This document shows positions 13,913-23,398 of a DNA stretch of 64,000 nt, in pieces; position 1 is the first letter of the stretch, and every line of letters starts with the position of its first letter. The notes under the pieces were generated by a model. That model saw only the letters and a program-made list of their open reading frames with translations. It searched no databases and was not told the origin of the DNA. This DNA is from Purshia tridentata (Eukaryota; Streptophyta; Magnoliopsida; Rosales; Rosaceae), in contig QANT01007069.1 of assembly GCA_003254885.1 (NCBI GenBank), forward strand, positions 17,679-81,678, in the 5' to 3' direction. Both the position numbers and the translations under genes were made by a program.

Positions 13913-15259
13913 ATGACAGAGTCCAAGAGGTACATTTCAAAGGACGACCTTGCAAATCACAACAAACTAGGAGATCTATGGATCTCAATACAGGGGAAGA
14001 TCTACAATGTCTCAGATTGGGCTAAATCCCACCCAGGTGGTGAGCTCCCATTGCTCAATCTCGCCGGCCAAGACGTCACAGACGCGTTTGTTGCTTACCA
14101 TCCAGGCTCGGCATGGCAGTATCTGGACCAGTTCTTCACTGGGTATTATCTCCAAGGCTACACTGTCTCAGAGGTCTCCAAAGATTACAGGAAACTTGTC
14201 AACGAGTTTACAAAAATGGGTTTGTTTGAACAGAAGGGATATGGGGTTCACTTTTCTCTGTTTCTGGTGGCAATGCTGTTCTGCTTGAGTGTTTATGGCG
14301 TTTTGTTCTCTGACAGCACTTTGGTGCATCTGGGTTGTGGAGGGTTAATGGGTTTTCTTTGGATTCAAAGTGGGTGGCTTGGGCATGACTCTGGGCACTA
14401 CCAGATCATCAGCAGCAAAAGACTCAACAGGTTCGCTCAGATCCTCACTGGGAATTGCCTTGCTGGGATCAGCATTGCCTGGTGGAAGCGCAACCACAAT
14501 GCTCATCACATTGCCTGCAACTGCCTTGAATTCGATCCAGATCTTCAGCACATGCCTTTCTTCGCGGTATCTTCGAAATTGTTCAATTCGCTTACCTCTT
14601 ATTTCTATGATAGGAAGATGAATTTTGACTCATTTACAAGGTCCTTGGTTAGCTACCAGCACTGGACATTTTACCCTGTTATGTGTTTAGCTAGACTTAA
14701 TCTTTTTGCTCAGTCATTTTTGCTGTTATCATCTAAAAGATTGAGGGTTCGCAATAGGGGTCAGGAAATTTTGGGGCTCCTTGTGTTCTGGACTTGGTAT
14801 CCTCTGTTGGTTTCTTGCTTACCCAATTGGGGTGAGAGAGTGATGTTTGTTGTTGCAAGCTTTTCAGTCACTGGAATTCAACATGTTCAGTTCTGCTTGA
14901 ACCATTTCTCTTCAAGTGTTTATGTTGGCACGCCTAGTGTGAACGACTGGTGTGAGAAGCAGACAAATGGGTCACTTGATATAGAGTGCCCTTCTTGGAT
15001 GGATTGGTTTCATGGTGGACTGCAATTTCAGATTGAGCACCATTTGTTTCCCAGGTTGCCTAGAGGCAATCTCAGAAAAATCGCTCCGCTTGTTAAGGAC
15101 CTATGCAAGAAGCACAATCTGCCTTACACCAGTGTGTCATTCTTGGAGGCCAATACATTGACCGTTGGGACACTTCGCACTGCAGCCTTGCAGGCTCGTG
15201 ATCTCGCTAGCCCGATGCCAAAGAATTTAGTTTGGGAAGCTGTGAACACTTATGGATGA
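13913..15259 (+). CDS. SLD: Delta-8 sphingolipid long-chain base desaturase, intronless
   Basis: Endoplasmic reticulum enzyme that adds the delta-8 double bond to the long-chain base of ceramides and glucosylceramides. It is a single open frame of 448 residues, the usual length for plant SLD proteins. The N-terminal cytochrome b5 domain has the heme motif HPGG at 40-43. The desaturase domain has three histidine boxes: HDSGH at 158-162, HNAHH at 195-199 and QIEHH at 373-377. In the last, Gln replaces the first His, the signature of b5-fusion front-end desaturases. Membrane segments lie around 112-152 and 285-325. Acyl-lipid delta-6 front-end desaturases share this architecture, but the close match in length and motifs to plant SLD favours a sphingolipid substrate. 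The ATG at 13913 is 55 bp below a TATA box. Confidence 0.93.
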   Translation: MTESKRYISKDDLANHNKLGDLWISIQGKIYNVSDWAKSHPGGELPLLNLAGQDVTDAFVAYHPGSAWQYLDQFFTGYYLQGYTVSEVSKDYRKLVNEFTKMGLFEQKGYGVHFSLFLVAMLFCLSVYGVLFSDSTLVHLGCGGLMGFLWIQSGWLGHDSGHYQIISSKRLNRFAQILTGNCLAGISIAWWKRNHNAHHIACNCLEFDPDLQHMPFFAVSSKLFNSLTSYFYDRKMNFDSFTRSLVSYQHWTFYPVMCLARLNLFAQSFLLLSSKRLRVRNRGQEILGLLVFWTWYPLLVSCLPNWGERVMFVVASFSVTGIQHVQFCLNHFSSSVYVGTPSVNDWCEKQTNGSLDIECPSWMDWFHGGLQFQIEHHLFPRLPRGNLRKIAPLVKDLCKKHNLPYTSVSFLEANTLTVGTLRTAALQARDLASPMPKNLVWEAVNTYG

Positions 15260-16001
15260 TGGAGATCAACACCTTGCGAAAGCTTTCTGAGATTTTGTTG
15301 GTGGTGTGGTTATTTATGGCCAATGACAATGATGTTGTTAAAGGGGTATAATAACTTCATTTTGATTGGTATCTGAGGATGGTCATCCTTGAATTTCAAT
15401 TGGAAGAATAAGAAACATCTTTAGGATTTCTTGGAGGCTTCAGTTCAATTTTCTCGTTTACTGTATCTGCTAAGTTTGTAGGACCAGCTCATTTCATTTC
15501 TGGAGTAGTAGGTGACATAGACAAAACCATTTGCAATTGCTGGTGCTCAAAACCAGCTAGAGGTTTGAGATGTATAGTAGTGTGTTTTGATTAGTCTGCT
15601 TGTTTCTGATAGCATCTTTTGGCGACATTGGCTCTCTCTTTATATATATAGCAATTCCTTGTTGGGATCAATGTCTGTTGCAACTAACTCCTACTGTTAA
15701 CCCCAATTTTTTTATTATTTAAATTTCAAGAATTTAAAAGAGGCTATGACCCATAATCCTAATGAACGTAACAGTTTCAGGAATTTAACTTCCATTAACA
15801 AGAATCAAGAAATGGAGATCCCACCCCAAACAACCCAGGCAGACTGCAAACAACCCCCACATCCCTGACTTTTCTCCCAAAAATCACAAACCATTTCTGG
15901 GTTCATCTCTCTCTGCGCTCTCTCACTCTCTTCCTGAAAATTCTGCTTCCAATTCCCATTTCTCACACAGCGAAAAGAAAGGCTTACTTTTCTTTAACAC
16001 C
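15260..16001. other. SLD 3' UTR and LBD gene promoter/leader
   Basis: Desaturase 3' UTR followed by the upstream region of the LBD gene. A TATATATA run near 15643-15650 and a CTCTCT-rich leader at about 15905-15935 could be its promoter and 5' UTR. No other coding sequence is seen. Confidence 0.4.
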
Positions 16002-16919
16002 ATGAATCGTCAAGCTCAACCTCAAGCCTGTGCCGCTTGTAGACACCAGCGCATAAAATGCAAGCCAGACTGTGTTCTTGCACCATATTTCCCAGCCAAC
16101 AGGCACAAAGATTTTGCAAAAGTGCACAAACTGTTCCCCGTGAAAAAGCTCATCGACTTGTTCGAGCGAGTTCAAGACCCTATTCAAAGACACGTCGTCA
16201 CCGACTGCATCATTGCTGAAGCAAATTTCCGCGCGCAGTACCCAATTAATGGCTCTATCGCTGCTACCATTCATGCGCTGGATAAAATCATCCAATATCA
16301 GGACCAGCTCGAGCAAGTCCAGGAAGCCCTGGCAGCCATCAATGCCTTTAATGCTCAAGCTCAAGCTCATCGATATGAACCTGTTGTTCAAGACTGGGTC
16401 CACATTGCTCAAAATTATGTTCCACAAGCTCTTCTTCAAGAACCGGGACACATCAACATTGCTCAAGCATATAATGGTTCACGGCCTCCTTGTCAAGTAC
16501 CGGGCAACATTTATCAACAATATGTTCCACGACCTCATGATCTCATTCTTGCTCAAGACCATTTTCTGCCACCTCAGTATCTCAATCTTGTTCAAGGCTT
16601 TTATCGTGCTCCACAACCACCTCATCACAACATTGTTAATAACTTTTATCATGCTCCACAACCTCCTCATCACAACATTGTAAATGACTTTCATGCTCAG
16701 CAACCTCTTCATCTCAATATCGGCCAAGGATTTTATGCCCCACAACCTCCTCATCAACTCAATATCGGCCAAGGGTTAAATGCTCCACAACCTCTTCAAC
16801 TCAATCTTGGTCAAGAGTTTGTTGTTCCACAACTTCAGCATCAAGAACGGGGCAATTTCGATCAAGAACAAAGCAACACTGATAAACGATATCTTCCATC
16901 CTCTTCAGGAACACAGTGA
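16002..16919 (+). CDS. Divergent LOB-domain (LBD) protein with C-terminal tandem repeats
   Basis: Plant-specific DNA-binding family acting in organ boundaries and lateral organs. The 305-residue open frame starts MNRQAQPQACAAC. The zinc-binding C-block CX2CX6CX3C is intact (Cys10, 13, 20, 24), followed by the conserved LAPYFPAN and FAKVHKLF. The middle block is unusual. The common FGxSNV stretch is replaced by FPVKKLIDLF, and the usual DPVYGC region reads QYPINGSIAAT. A Gln-rich helix follows (about 96-118). Residues 203-280 hold about five imperfect 16-residue repeats based on APQPPHHNIVNxFY, with A/Q-P-Q-P and N-I-G-Q cores. Many LBD genes have an intron inside the LOB domain; none is seen here. 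The closest class may be the LBD22-25 group, but I cannot place it firmly. Function is unknown. Confidence 0.78.
   Translation: MNRQAQPQACAACRHQRIKCKPDCVLAPYFPANRHKDFAKVHKLFPVKKLIDLFERVQDPIQRHVVTDCIIAEANFRAQYPINGSIAATIHALDKIIQYQDQLEQVQEALAAINAFNAQAQAHRYEPVVQDWVHIAQNYVPQALLQEPGHINIAQAYNGSRPPCQVPGNIYQQYVPRPHDLILAQDHFLPPQYLNLVQGFYRAPQPPHHNIVNNFYHAPQPPHHNIVNDFHAQQPLHLNIGQGFYAPQPPHQLNIGQGLNAPQPLQLNLGQEFVVPQLQHQERGNFDQEQSNTDKRYLPSSSGTQ
16608..16841 (+). repeat. In-frame 48-bp repeats in the LBD coding region
   Basis: About five degenerate copies of a 48-51-bp unit, each starting near CACAACCTCCTCAT, code the His/Pro/Gln/Asn-rich repeats at residues 203-280. Unit lengths stay multiples of three, so the frame has been kept. 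Confidence 0.75.
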
Positions 16920-18211
16920 TAAATCTGGTTAAGGTAGGACCAGAATGCTTTCTAAAAAATTTCAACTTCAATAAACCAGCAATTTCGATTTGTTTCTGTT
17001 TTTTTTTGGTGACCCACTTATCAGATTCACATATGATTTTCAGTACCAAAGTGAATTTCAATGTTAACCCAAATTTATTTATTTCAGGGATGAAGTTGCA
17101 CTAGTACTAGTAGAAGATCTCAACCCAATTCAGGATGAGAACAAGAAAGTGACACAAAAGGGTACAAATGGTAAAGTCGTAAAGGATACTAGATGAGGTC
17201 TGGTAATCCATTCTTGATTTCTTGATTTTAAGTTCTTTTCAATTTTTGGGTCCAAGGGTTATAGTTCAGTATAGGTCTTTTGGTGATAACTGATAAGTTC
17301 AGCTTAGACGTCATGCAACACTGTTTTGTGTACATCAAATAGAGTAGAAGATAAGAAGAAATCAAGCATCGATGTTGCAGGCACTTTTTTTGGGTTATAG
17401 TTCAGTATAGGTCTTTCGGTGGTGAGTTCAGTTTAGATGTCAATCATATCATGTAACCCAGTTTTATGTACATCAAAGAGAGTAGAATATCATAGGTTAA
17501 GTTGTTACTGGGTAAACTGGTAAAGTAATAGACAGTTGAGTTGTTGCTGGGTAAAGTAGTATATCAAAGGTTGTAACTTGCTATTTCTTAGTTGAGGTGT
17601 AACTGGGTGCAGAAGTAGTATCAAAGGTTGCAACTTTGCATTTTCAAGCACTTTGTATACACTATACAGTGGAGATGATATTTTGTGCATATTTTCATAT
17701 CCCTTTGCTCTCTTACCTCCCTCAATAACAAAGTTCATACATTCCTTTCCAAGTAACAATAAACAAGGGCCCGACTTTAGCAGCAACATTCATTTCTCAA
17801 ATTCATTTACCAATTAGCCGTAAGGTTATACAGATTGTCATAATGTTTACCAAGTAAGAGCTTGCTTTATTCCATGGTATTTGGTCTCCACCAAAGTTAT
17901 TAATCTTTTCATACATGGCATTAGTTGTCATAATGTTTAAAAGTTGCTTAGATGACTAAGCAGAGGTGACCACAGAAAACATTCCAGGACTTATATGCCT
18001 TATTGTTCTCTATAGCCCCACTGGACCCCAATTCAGCACAAAGACAACACCCTATGAGAAAGCTGCTACATTGAAGTATACATCAATACCTAACTTGCAT
18101 CCCAATCAAACAATGAATTGCATAAATAGTACAAAAACATCTAATAATATAAATTAAGCACAATAAAGTTTGGTCCTAATAACTTGCCCAAATAACAATG
18201 GCCTCCAATAA
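16920..18211. other. LBD 3' region with diverged tandem repeats
   Basis: Two diverged copies of a roughly 136-bp unit start at 17256 and 17392 (both GGGTTATAGTTCAGTATAGG). After them, short words such as GTTACTGGGTAAA and ATCAAAGGTTG(C/T)AACTT recur between 17495 and 17640. The first part is probably LBD 3' UTR; a 3'-UTR intron is possible. No ORF is supported here. Confidence 0.5.
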
Positions 18212-20203
18212 TTAGGGAGTGCTTCCTGAATTGGAAGGCGAAGAAGAATCAGATGTTGTAAGGTCATCTAAAATGGACTTGGTCCCATCTTCTCCAACAC
18301 CATTTTTCCCAATATCCTGAATCATCCGATGCACCATGCCCATTGTTGGACGATCTTTAGGCAAGGGAGCCACACAAAGCAAAGCCACTTCCCAAAGAGC
18401 CCACATTTCCTCCTTCATCTCTTTGTCACCCAACAGCTCAAAATCCAACACTTCCCATGTACACTCTCTGTGCTTGCCAAAAACCCACTCCACCAAGCCC
18501 ATTTCTCCTTCTTCATCATCCACCACTCTGCCTGTCAAAATCTCCAGCAGAACCACCCCAAAGCTATAAACATCGCACTTCTGGTGAAACTTTGTTGAGC
18601 TGTTTCTGTTGGGGAGCAGAAGCTCTGGGGCTTTGTATCCACTGTGTGATGAAAAATGAGCAGGACAGAGCTTTTGGAGGCCAGTGTCAGCAATACAAGC
18701 ATTACCCATATGATCAATTAAGATGTTTGATGAAGTTATGTGTCCATGGAAGAGCTTCTCGGCTTTGACTTTGTCACAACCATGAAGGAATGCAAGGCCT
18801 TGTGCAGAGCCCAAAGCCAGTTTGAACCTAGTGGCCCAATCCAACTGTGTCCTACCCGGGCCTCTATTCCCATGCAACACAAAATTGAGGCTTCCATTGG
18901 GCATTAAATCATAGACCAACAGCAACTCGTAGCTAGAATTGTTGTACGCTTTAAGGCTCACAATATTCTCATGCCTCAGCCCGCCAACCCGTTGCAAAAG
19001 CCCATCAACCTCCTTCCCTCCAATTCTCTTCTCCCTCACCCTTTTGACCACCACCACATCGCCGCCATCCATTGCCACCTTGTACGTGGTCCCCACACTC
19101 CCCTTCCCCAACATCTCCGCCGAGGCCTTCAGCAAATCGCTTACCTTACCAACACCCTTGCAGCCACCTTCCAACACCACCATGTCTTCACTCTCTCTGG
19201 GCCCGCCACCAAGCCCATGCGGCCTATGCAGCCCATGCTCGTTAGACCAGGCCCCACTTTTCTTCTTGCTCGTCTTCAATTCTCCGGGCCCATAATGTTT
19301 TTTCACGTAGCCGTATACGTTGGGGGCCCCACCCTCGCTGCTGCTTCTCTTCGTGCACGTCCAAAAGCGCGTGACGACCACGGCCATCGCAAACAACACC
19401 GCCGCTATGCCGACGCTACTGATCGTGACCACCACTGCCTCGCCCGACCCACCGTGTTTTCGACCCGAGTCTCCAAATGGATTATGGGCGGTCCGATTAG
19501 AGCATTCGTACGGCAATGGCTTGCCGCAGAGGTGGTCGTTTCCGGCAAACGACACCGCACCGAATCCAGACATCCACGACGGAATTTCGCCGGAGAGATT
19601 GTTTTGCGAGACGTCGAAATCCGAAATGGAACCGGAATACGTGTTGGGTGAGCTGAGTGTCCCGGTGAACGAGTTGGACTCGAGCCGGAGGGTTAAGAGG
19701 GGCAACTGGGTGAACTCGGTCATCGGAATTTCGCCGGAGAAGTTGTTGTGCGAGAGGTCGAGCCTCAGAAGGTGGCGGAGGCTTGTGATTCCAGCTGGGA
19801 TGGGGCCGGAGAAGCGGTTGTGGGACAGGTATAGGTGGTTGAGGTTGTGCAACGCAGAGAAGTTGGGGGAGGAGGAGAAGTGGTTGTGATTGAGGCTCAG
19901 GACTTTGACGTGGGAGAGTTGGGTGAGCGGCTGAGTTGACCCGGTGAGGTTGAGGCTCTCGAGTATGAGTCTCGTGACCCGGTGGGTTTTTGGGTGGCAG
20001 GAGACGCCGAGCCACGACCCGGAGCACAGGTCGGAGGAGGTGACCCAGGAGGAGAGCGCATTGGAGGGGTCGGAGGTGGCCTTGAACTCCAGCAAGGCGG
20101 TGGTTTCTTCTGGGTTAGAGAGAGAAAGAGAGAAAAGGAGTGAGAAAAAGAAGAACGTGGGGAGAAAACTGAGTTTTCTCGACATGTTTTCTTTTCCCCT
20201 CAC
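18212..20203 (-). CDS. LRR receptor-like pseudokinase (probable inactive receptor kinase)
   Basis: Plasma-membrane receptor of the LRR-III-like 'probable inactive receptor kinase' type, in an unbroken 663-residue frame. A signal peptide ends near residue 30 (in-frame ATGs at 20203 and 20185; either gives a secreted N-terminus). An LRR N-cap with paired Cys lies at 32-69, followed by about five or six leucine-rich repeats at 76-215. A membrane span is at 255-281 and a kinase-like domain at about 355-635. The glycine loop GKGSVG (366-371) and VVVVKRV Lys387 are present. The HRD motif reads HGH (487-489), so the catalytic Asp is missing, and DFG reads DTG (506-508). The protein probably signals through a partner rather than by phosphotransfer. 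High GC in the coding region causes long shadow frames on the other strand. Ligand and pathway are unknown. Confidence 0.9.
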   Translation of the reverse strand: MRGKENMSRKLSFLPTFFFFSLLFSLSLSNPEETTALLEFKATSDPSNALSSWVTSSDLCSGSWLGVSCHPKTHRVTRLILESLNLTGSTQPLTQLSHVKVLSLNHNHFSSSPNFSALHNLNHLYLSHNRFSGPIPAGITSLRHLLRLDLSHNNFSGEIPMTEFTQLPLLTLRLESNSFTGTLSSPNTYSGSISDFDVSQNNLSGEIPSWMSGFGAVSFAGNDHLCGKPLPYECSNRTAHNPFGDSGRKHGGSGEAVVVTISSVGIAAVLFAMAVVVTRFWTCTKRSSSEGGAPNVYGYVKKHYGPGELKTSKKKSGAWSNEHGLHRPHGLGGGPRESEDMVVLEGGCKGVGKVSDLLKASAEMLGKGSVGTTYKVAMDGGDVVVVKRVREKRIGGKEVDGLLQRVGGLRHENIVSLKAYNNSSYELLLVYDLMPNGSLNFVLHGNRGPGRTQLDWATRFKLALGSAQGLAFLHGCDKVKAEKLFHGHITSSNILIDHMGNACIADTGLQKLCPAHFSSHSGYKAPELLLPNRNSSTKFHQKCDVYSFGVVLLEILTGRVVDDEEGEMGLVEWVFGKHRECTWEVLDFELLGDKEMKEEMWALWEVALLCVAPLPKDRPTMGMVHRMIQDIGKNGVGEDGTKSILDDLTTSDSSSPSNSGSTP

Positions 20204-22573
20204 TCAGATTCTCGAGAAAGTTGTGGAGAAAGAAAATGAAAGGCGCAAGAGAGAAAAGACCGTTAAATTACCGCCAGTAACTAGCCGTTGACAAAAACAG
20301 AGACGTTTTGATTACAGATAAGCAACTCCGTTTGTCGTTTTGACCACCTAAGTTGTCTGTTCACCAAATGAGGTTTTTTTTTGTTAATAACCATATGCTC
20401 ACCATTACCTTAATTCCTCGTTCTACAAGGCACATAATTATATATAGCTATAAAACAATTTTGACCATGATTCTGATATTTGATTTGTATAGTAATGAGA
20501 ATCAAAAATATTTTATACTGTATATAGAATCATTTTCGAAACATAATATGAAACTTTGAACTTATGACAAAAGTAATTTAATGATAATAAATATGAAAAT
20601 AAAATCTGATAATTAATTTTCATCGTTTGCTTATTAAACATAGAAATAAAATCCGATAACCATTTCCATGTCTCTGTTCCCGCAAGAGAAAATAGGTCAA
20701 TGTTTGCATGTGGATTTCATTTGCTTCAAAGCTTATTAATTGTTGGTGGTGATTTTAGTTGAGTACATTTGAATATGCAGCCCGAACACGTTTCTGGAGA
20801 AAGAGACAGTGCAAACGACTAAGCGAGGCAGTGCCAGTGAGCAATGAAAGAGACAAGCTTGTCAATTTTGTCATGGTTCCAATTAATGGTGCAAATAAAA
20901 CAGATTGCTCATCTTCTCTGCTTAAAGAGCCTACTATAAGTTGGTAGTGTCTTTTACATTATGAATTTTGTTGATGACAGAATAAGAAAGAATACTATAA
21001 CTATTATTCAAGGATATGTTATGTCACACTTTGCCAATTATAAGTAATTAAAAAAACCATAATCGTGAAAGTTTGGACCCTGCAATTCCATATCCACATG
21101 CGATATGCCCAATAAATGAGGCAGGAGCCTGGATGGCTGATTCGGTCCAGCCCAGTTTGCCCTGCCTTGGAGTTCAAGTAAAAAAATCTAGGGTCCTAGT
21201 CCAACCTTTTTCAGTAGGCCCCACCATTATTGTCTCTAATCTCTATATGTTAGTCCTTAATTTGATATGTTAATTAGGGTTATATTTAGTTTGGAAGCAC
21301 AATAAACATTACACAGTAAGAATAAAGTGGAAAGCCAGAGTGTTAAGGAAATGACAAATGCTGAAGCATCAAACCGAAGCCCATTGGTTTCGTTTGCTTT
21401 GGTGGTTCTCGTTCTCGTTCATAATTAAGCGTAAAAGAGGGCTAAAGCTTCTGACTAAAATTCCAACTGCCCCTGACAACCAGACAAGCAACACAGAAAC
21501 CACGTGCACCCGAATTTAATCATCCCATCTATCACACACCAATACACCATCACCATCATGCATTGCACTAACATTTGCAATTCCAAATTAACATATCTAA
21601 TAATGATTATTAATTTCATTTACAAAAATTATGTGTCAATAGAGTCAATACACGTATCGTTTTGACCGACAACAACAACGAGAATGCGATTTGGATTTGA
21701 AAATAGATGCCCTGCTTTGGTTGTTTTTTTCACTTCACTAAACAAAAACATGTTGGTGATAAATAATAATATCTGTTATGTTATTGCCAAGTATACAAGG
21801 CATGGACTTGGATGGGTGAAATTAATGTCACCCAACAAAAATGCGAGTGAGTGTGAGAGTGTGAGTGAGTGCCTTAGATTTCAGCACCAACTAGAAGACT
21901 GGGAGTGGGTTCAATATTGAATACTAAATAACGTGGACCCGCAACCAACTCACACTTATCAAGTGAAAAGAAAACACACCAATCACTCAAATCTCTGTTA
22001 AATAATGGGTAAAATACACTATCTTTTTTTTTTTGGCCAGGGGTAAAATACACTATCTTAATTTACAATTCATGACTTTTTTTTTGTCGGTAGATAATAG
22101 AATGAAGTTTTCTAGGTATTTTGCTCTCAACATGCATGGTCGATTGAAACCCGAATATTAATTATGGAACCATAATAATAACACCATACTTAGAAAGCAA
22201 AATTAAAATCAGCTTATATTTTCTGCTCATAATAAAACAGTTTGTATTATGCAGCTAAAATTTGAAGACAATTACAGAGACAAACAATGTAGAAGGCAAG
22301 AGAGTGTATCATCACAATGCATTTCCATGAAAAATCAAATTCACTTACATCAACAAAGTATTAAAGAAAAAAGAAAAATTAAAGAGGAAGAAATAAGGGA
22401 TTCTAATTTGAACCTCAAATTTCCTCTCAACCCTACTACCAACTATCAACCTTAATTTTTTCTCATCCAATTCTTCATCTTTTAAAGCTCTTTAAAAGTT
22501 TACAAAGGCCCCTCAAAAAAACCCATTTAAAAAAAAATGCATTAAAAAAAAGCACTTAATTATAAGCAAATTA
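20204..22573. other. Spacer between divergently spaced minus-strand genes
   Basis: It holds the receptor-kinase 5' region and then AT-rich spacer. A short direct repeat of GGGTAAAATACACTATCTT flanks a T-run near 22008-22062. Short open stretches (for example 20759-20947 and 21684-21920) lack homology that I recognise and have no splice context, so I call nothing. Confidence 0.45.
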
Positions 22574-23398
22574 TTAAAAGGTCCATTTCCAGATCTTGAT
22601 CCGAAGATCAACCTTGCATTTGGAGTCAGAAACCGAAGCCACCGACGGGGACTTACCTTTCGGTACAACCCCTTTAATACCTTGACACGTAACCCTAATC
22701 CCCACCTTCTTGCTCTTGAGCTTTCCCATCGTCACCTTCACTTTGGTGTCCAACTGTATCTTCAGCGGCACCCCATTCTTCTTCCTCAGATCGGATCTCA
22801 GCGCCTTCACCGACTCGACATCGAGATCCTGAGCCGCCGCCGACAGAACAGTCCGGAACGCCGTGCTGTTCTTCTTCTCGCTGGTGAACGACGGGATCGA
22901 CCCATTTCCGATTTCGACGTCGTTGGCGGAGACGGAGATGGTGAAGGGCTCGTAGGAGAAGACGAGGTGGTTGTTCGGGTTTTTGGACGCGACGGTGAGG
23001 TTGAAGAGGGTGCTGAGGTGTGACGTGGCGGCGTCGGCAGAGGTGGTGAGGTTGAGCTTGGAGATGCGGAGGGAGGTGACGGTGAACTCCGGGCGGTGGG
23101 GATGGTAGAGGATGTAGACGCCGGCGCCGGCGATGGCGGCGAGGAGGGCGATGGCAAGGAGGATGAGGATGGACCAGAAGCAGCAGCAGCAGCAGAGGTT
23201 GCGATGGCTGCGGCGGTGGCGGCGGTGATGGTATTGGGGTTGTGGGCGGTAGGGTTGCCGGAGTTGGGGTTTGGTGGCTGTGGGGTTGGCGGTGGCGGGA
23301 GCGTTGGTGGTGGCGGTGGGGTTGAGAGTGGCACCGCCATTGGTGCCGTTGAGGCCGTTGGTGGTGGGTTTGGACGATGGGTAGACTCTGTCTGTCAT
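22574..23398 (-). CDS. NDR1/HIN1-like (NHL, LEA-2 family) membrane protein
   Basis: Single-exon protein of 274 residues from the ATG at 23398. The in-frame ATG at 23569 is rejected because the added 57 residues are low-complexity CT-rich leader. The N-terminal tail is rich in Thr, Asn, Pro and His/Arg. A run of five Cys (69-73) sits just before a membrane span at about 75-98. The rest is a LEA_2-type beta-sandwich with several N-glycosylation sites (NLTT, NLTV, NGS, NST), ending in a Lys-rich tail (KIWKWTF). The topology matches NDR1/HIN1 proteins, which sit at the plasma membrane with a short cytosolic N-terminus and serve in defence and membrane-wall contact. Which NHL member this is cannot be settled here. 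The coding strand is GC-rich, so the other frames stay open by chance. A GA microsatellite near 23432-23449 lies in the leader. Confidence 0.88.
   Translation of the reverse strand: MTDRVYPSSKPTTNGLNGTNGGATLNPTATTNAPATANPTATKPQLRQPYRPQPQYHHRRHRRSHRNLCCCCCFWSILILLAIALLAAIAGAGVYILYHPHRPEFTVTSLRISKLNLTTSADAATSHLSTLFNLTVASKNPNNHLVFSYEPFTISVSANDVEIGNGSIPSFTSEKKNSTAFRTVLSAAAQDLDVESVKALRSDLRKKNGVPLKIQLDTKVKVTMGKLKSKKVGIRVTCQGIKGVVPKGKSPSVASVSDSKCKVDLRIKIWKWTF

Noticed and set aside
18971-19889. Long plus-strand frames opposite the receptor pseudokinase
   Set aside because: They arise from the GC-rich third positions of the real minus-strand gene. They have no domain, low-complexity Pro/Arg composition and no promoter context.
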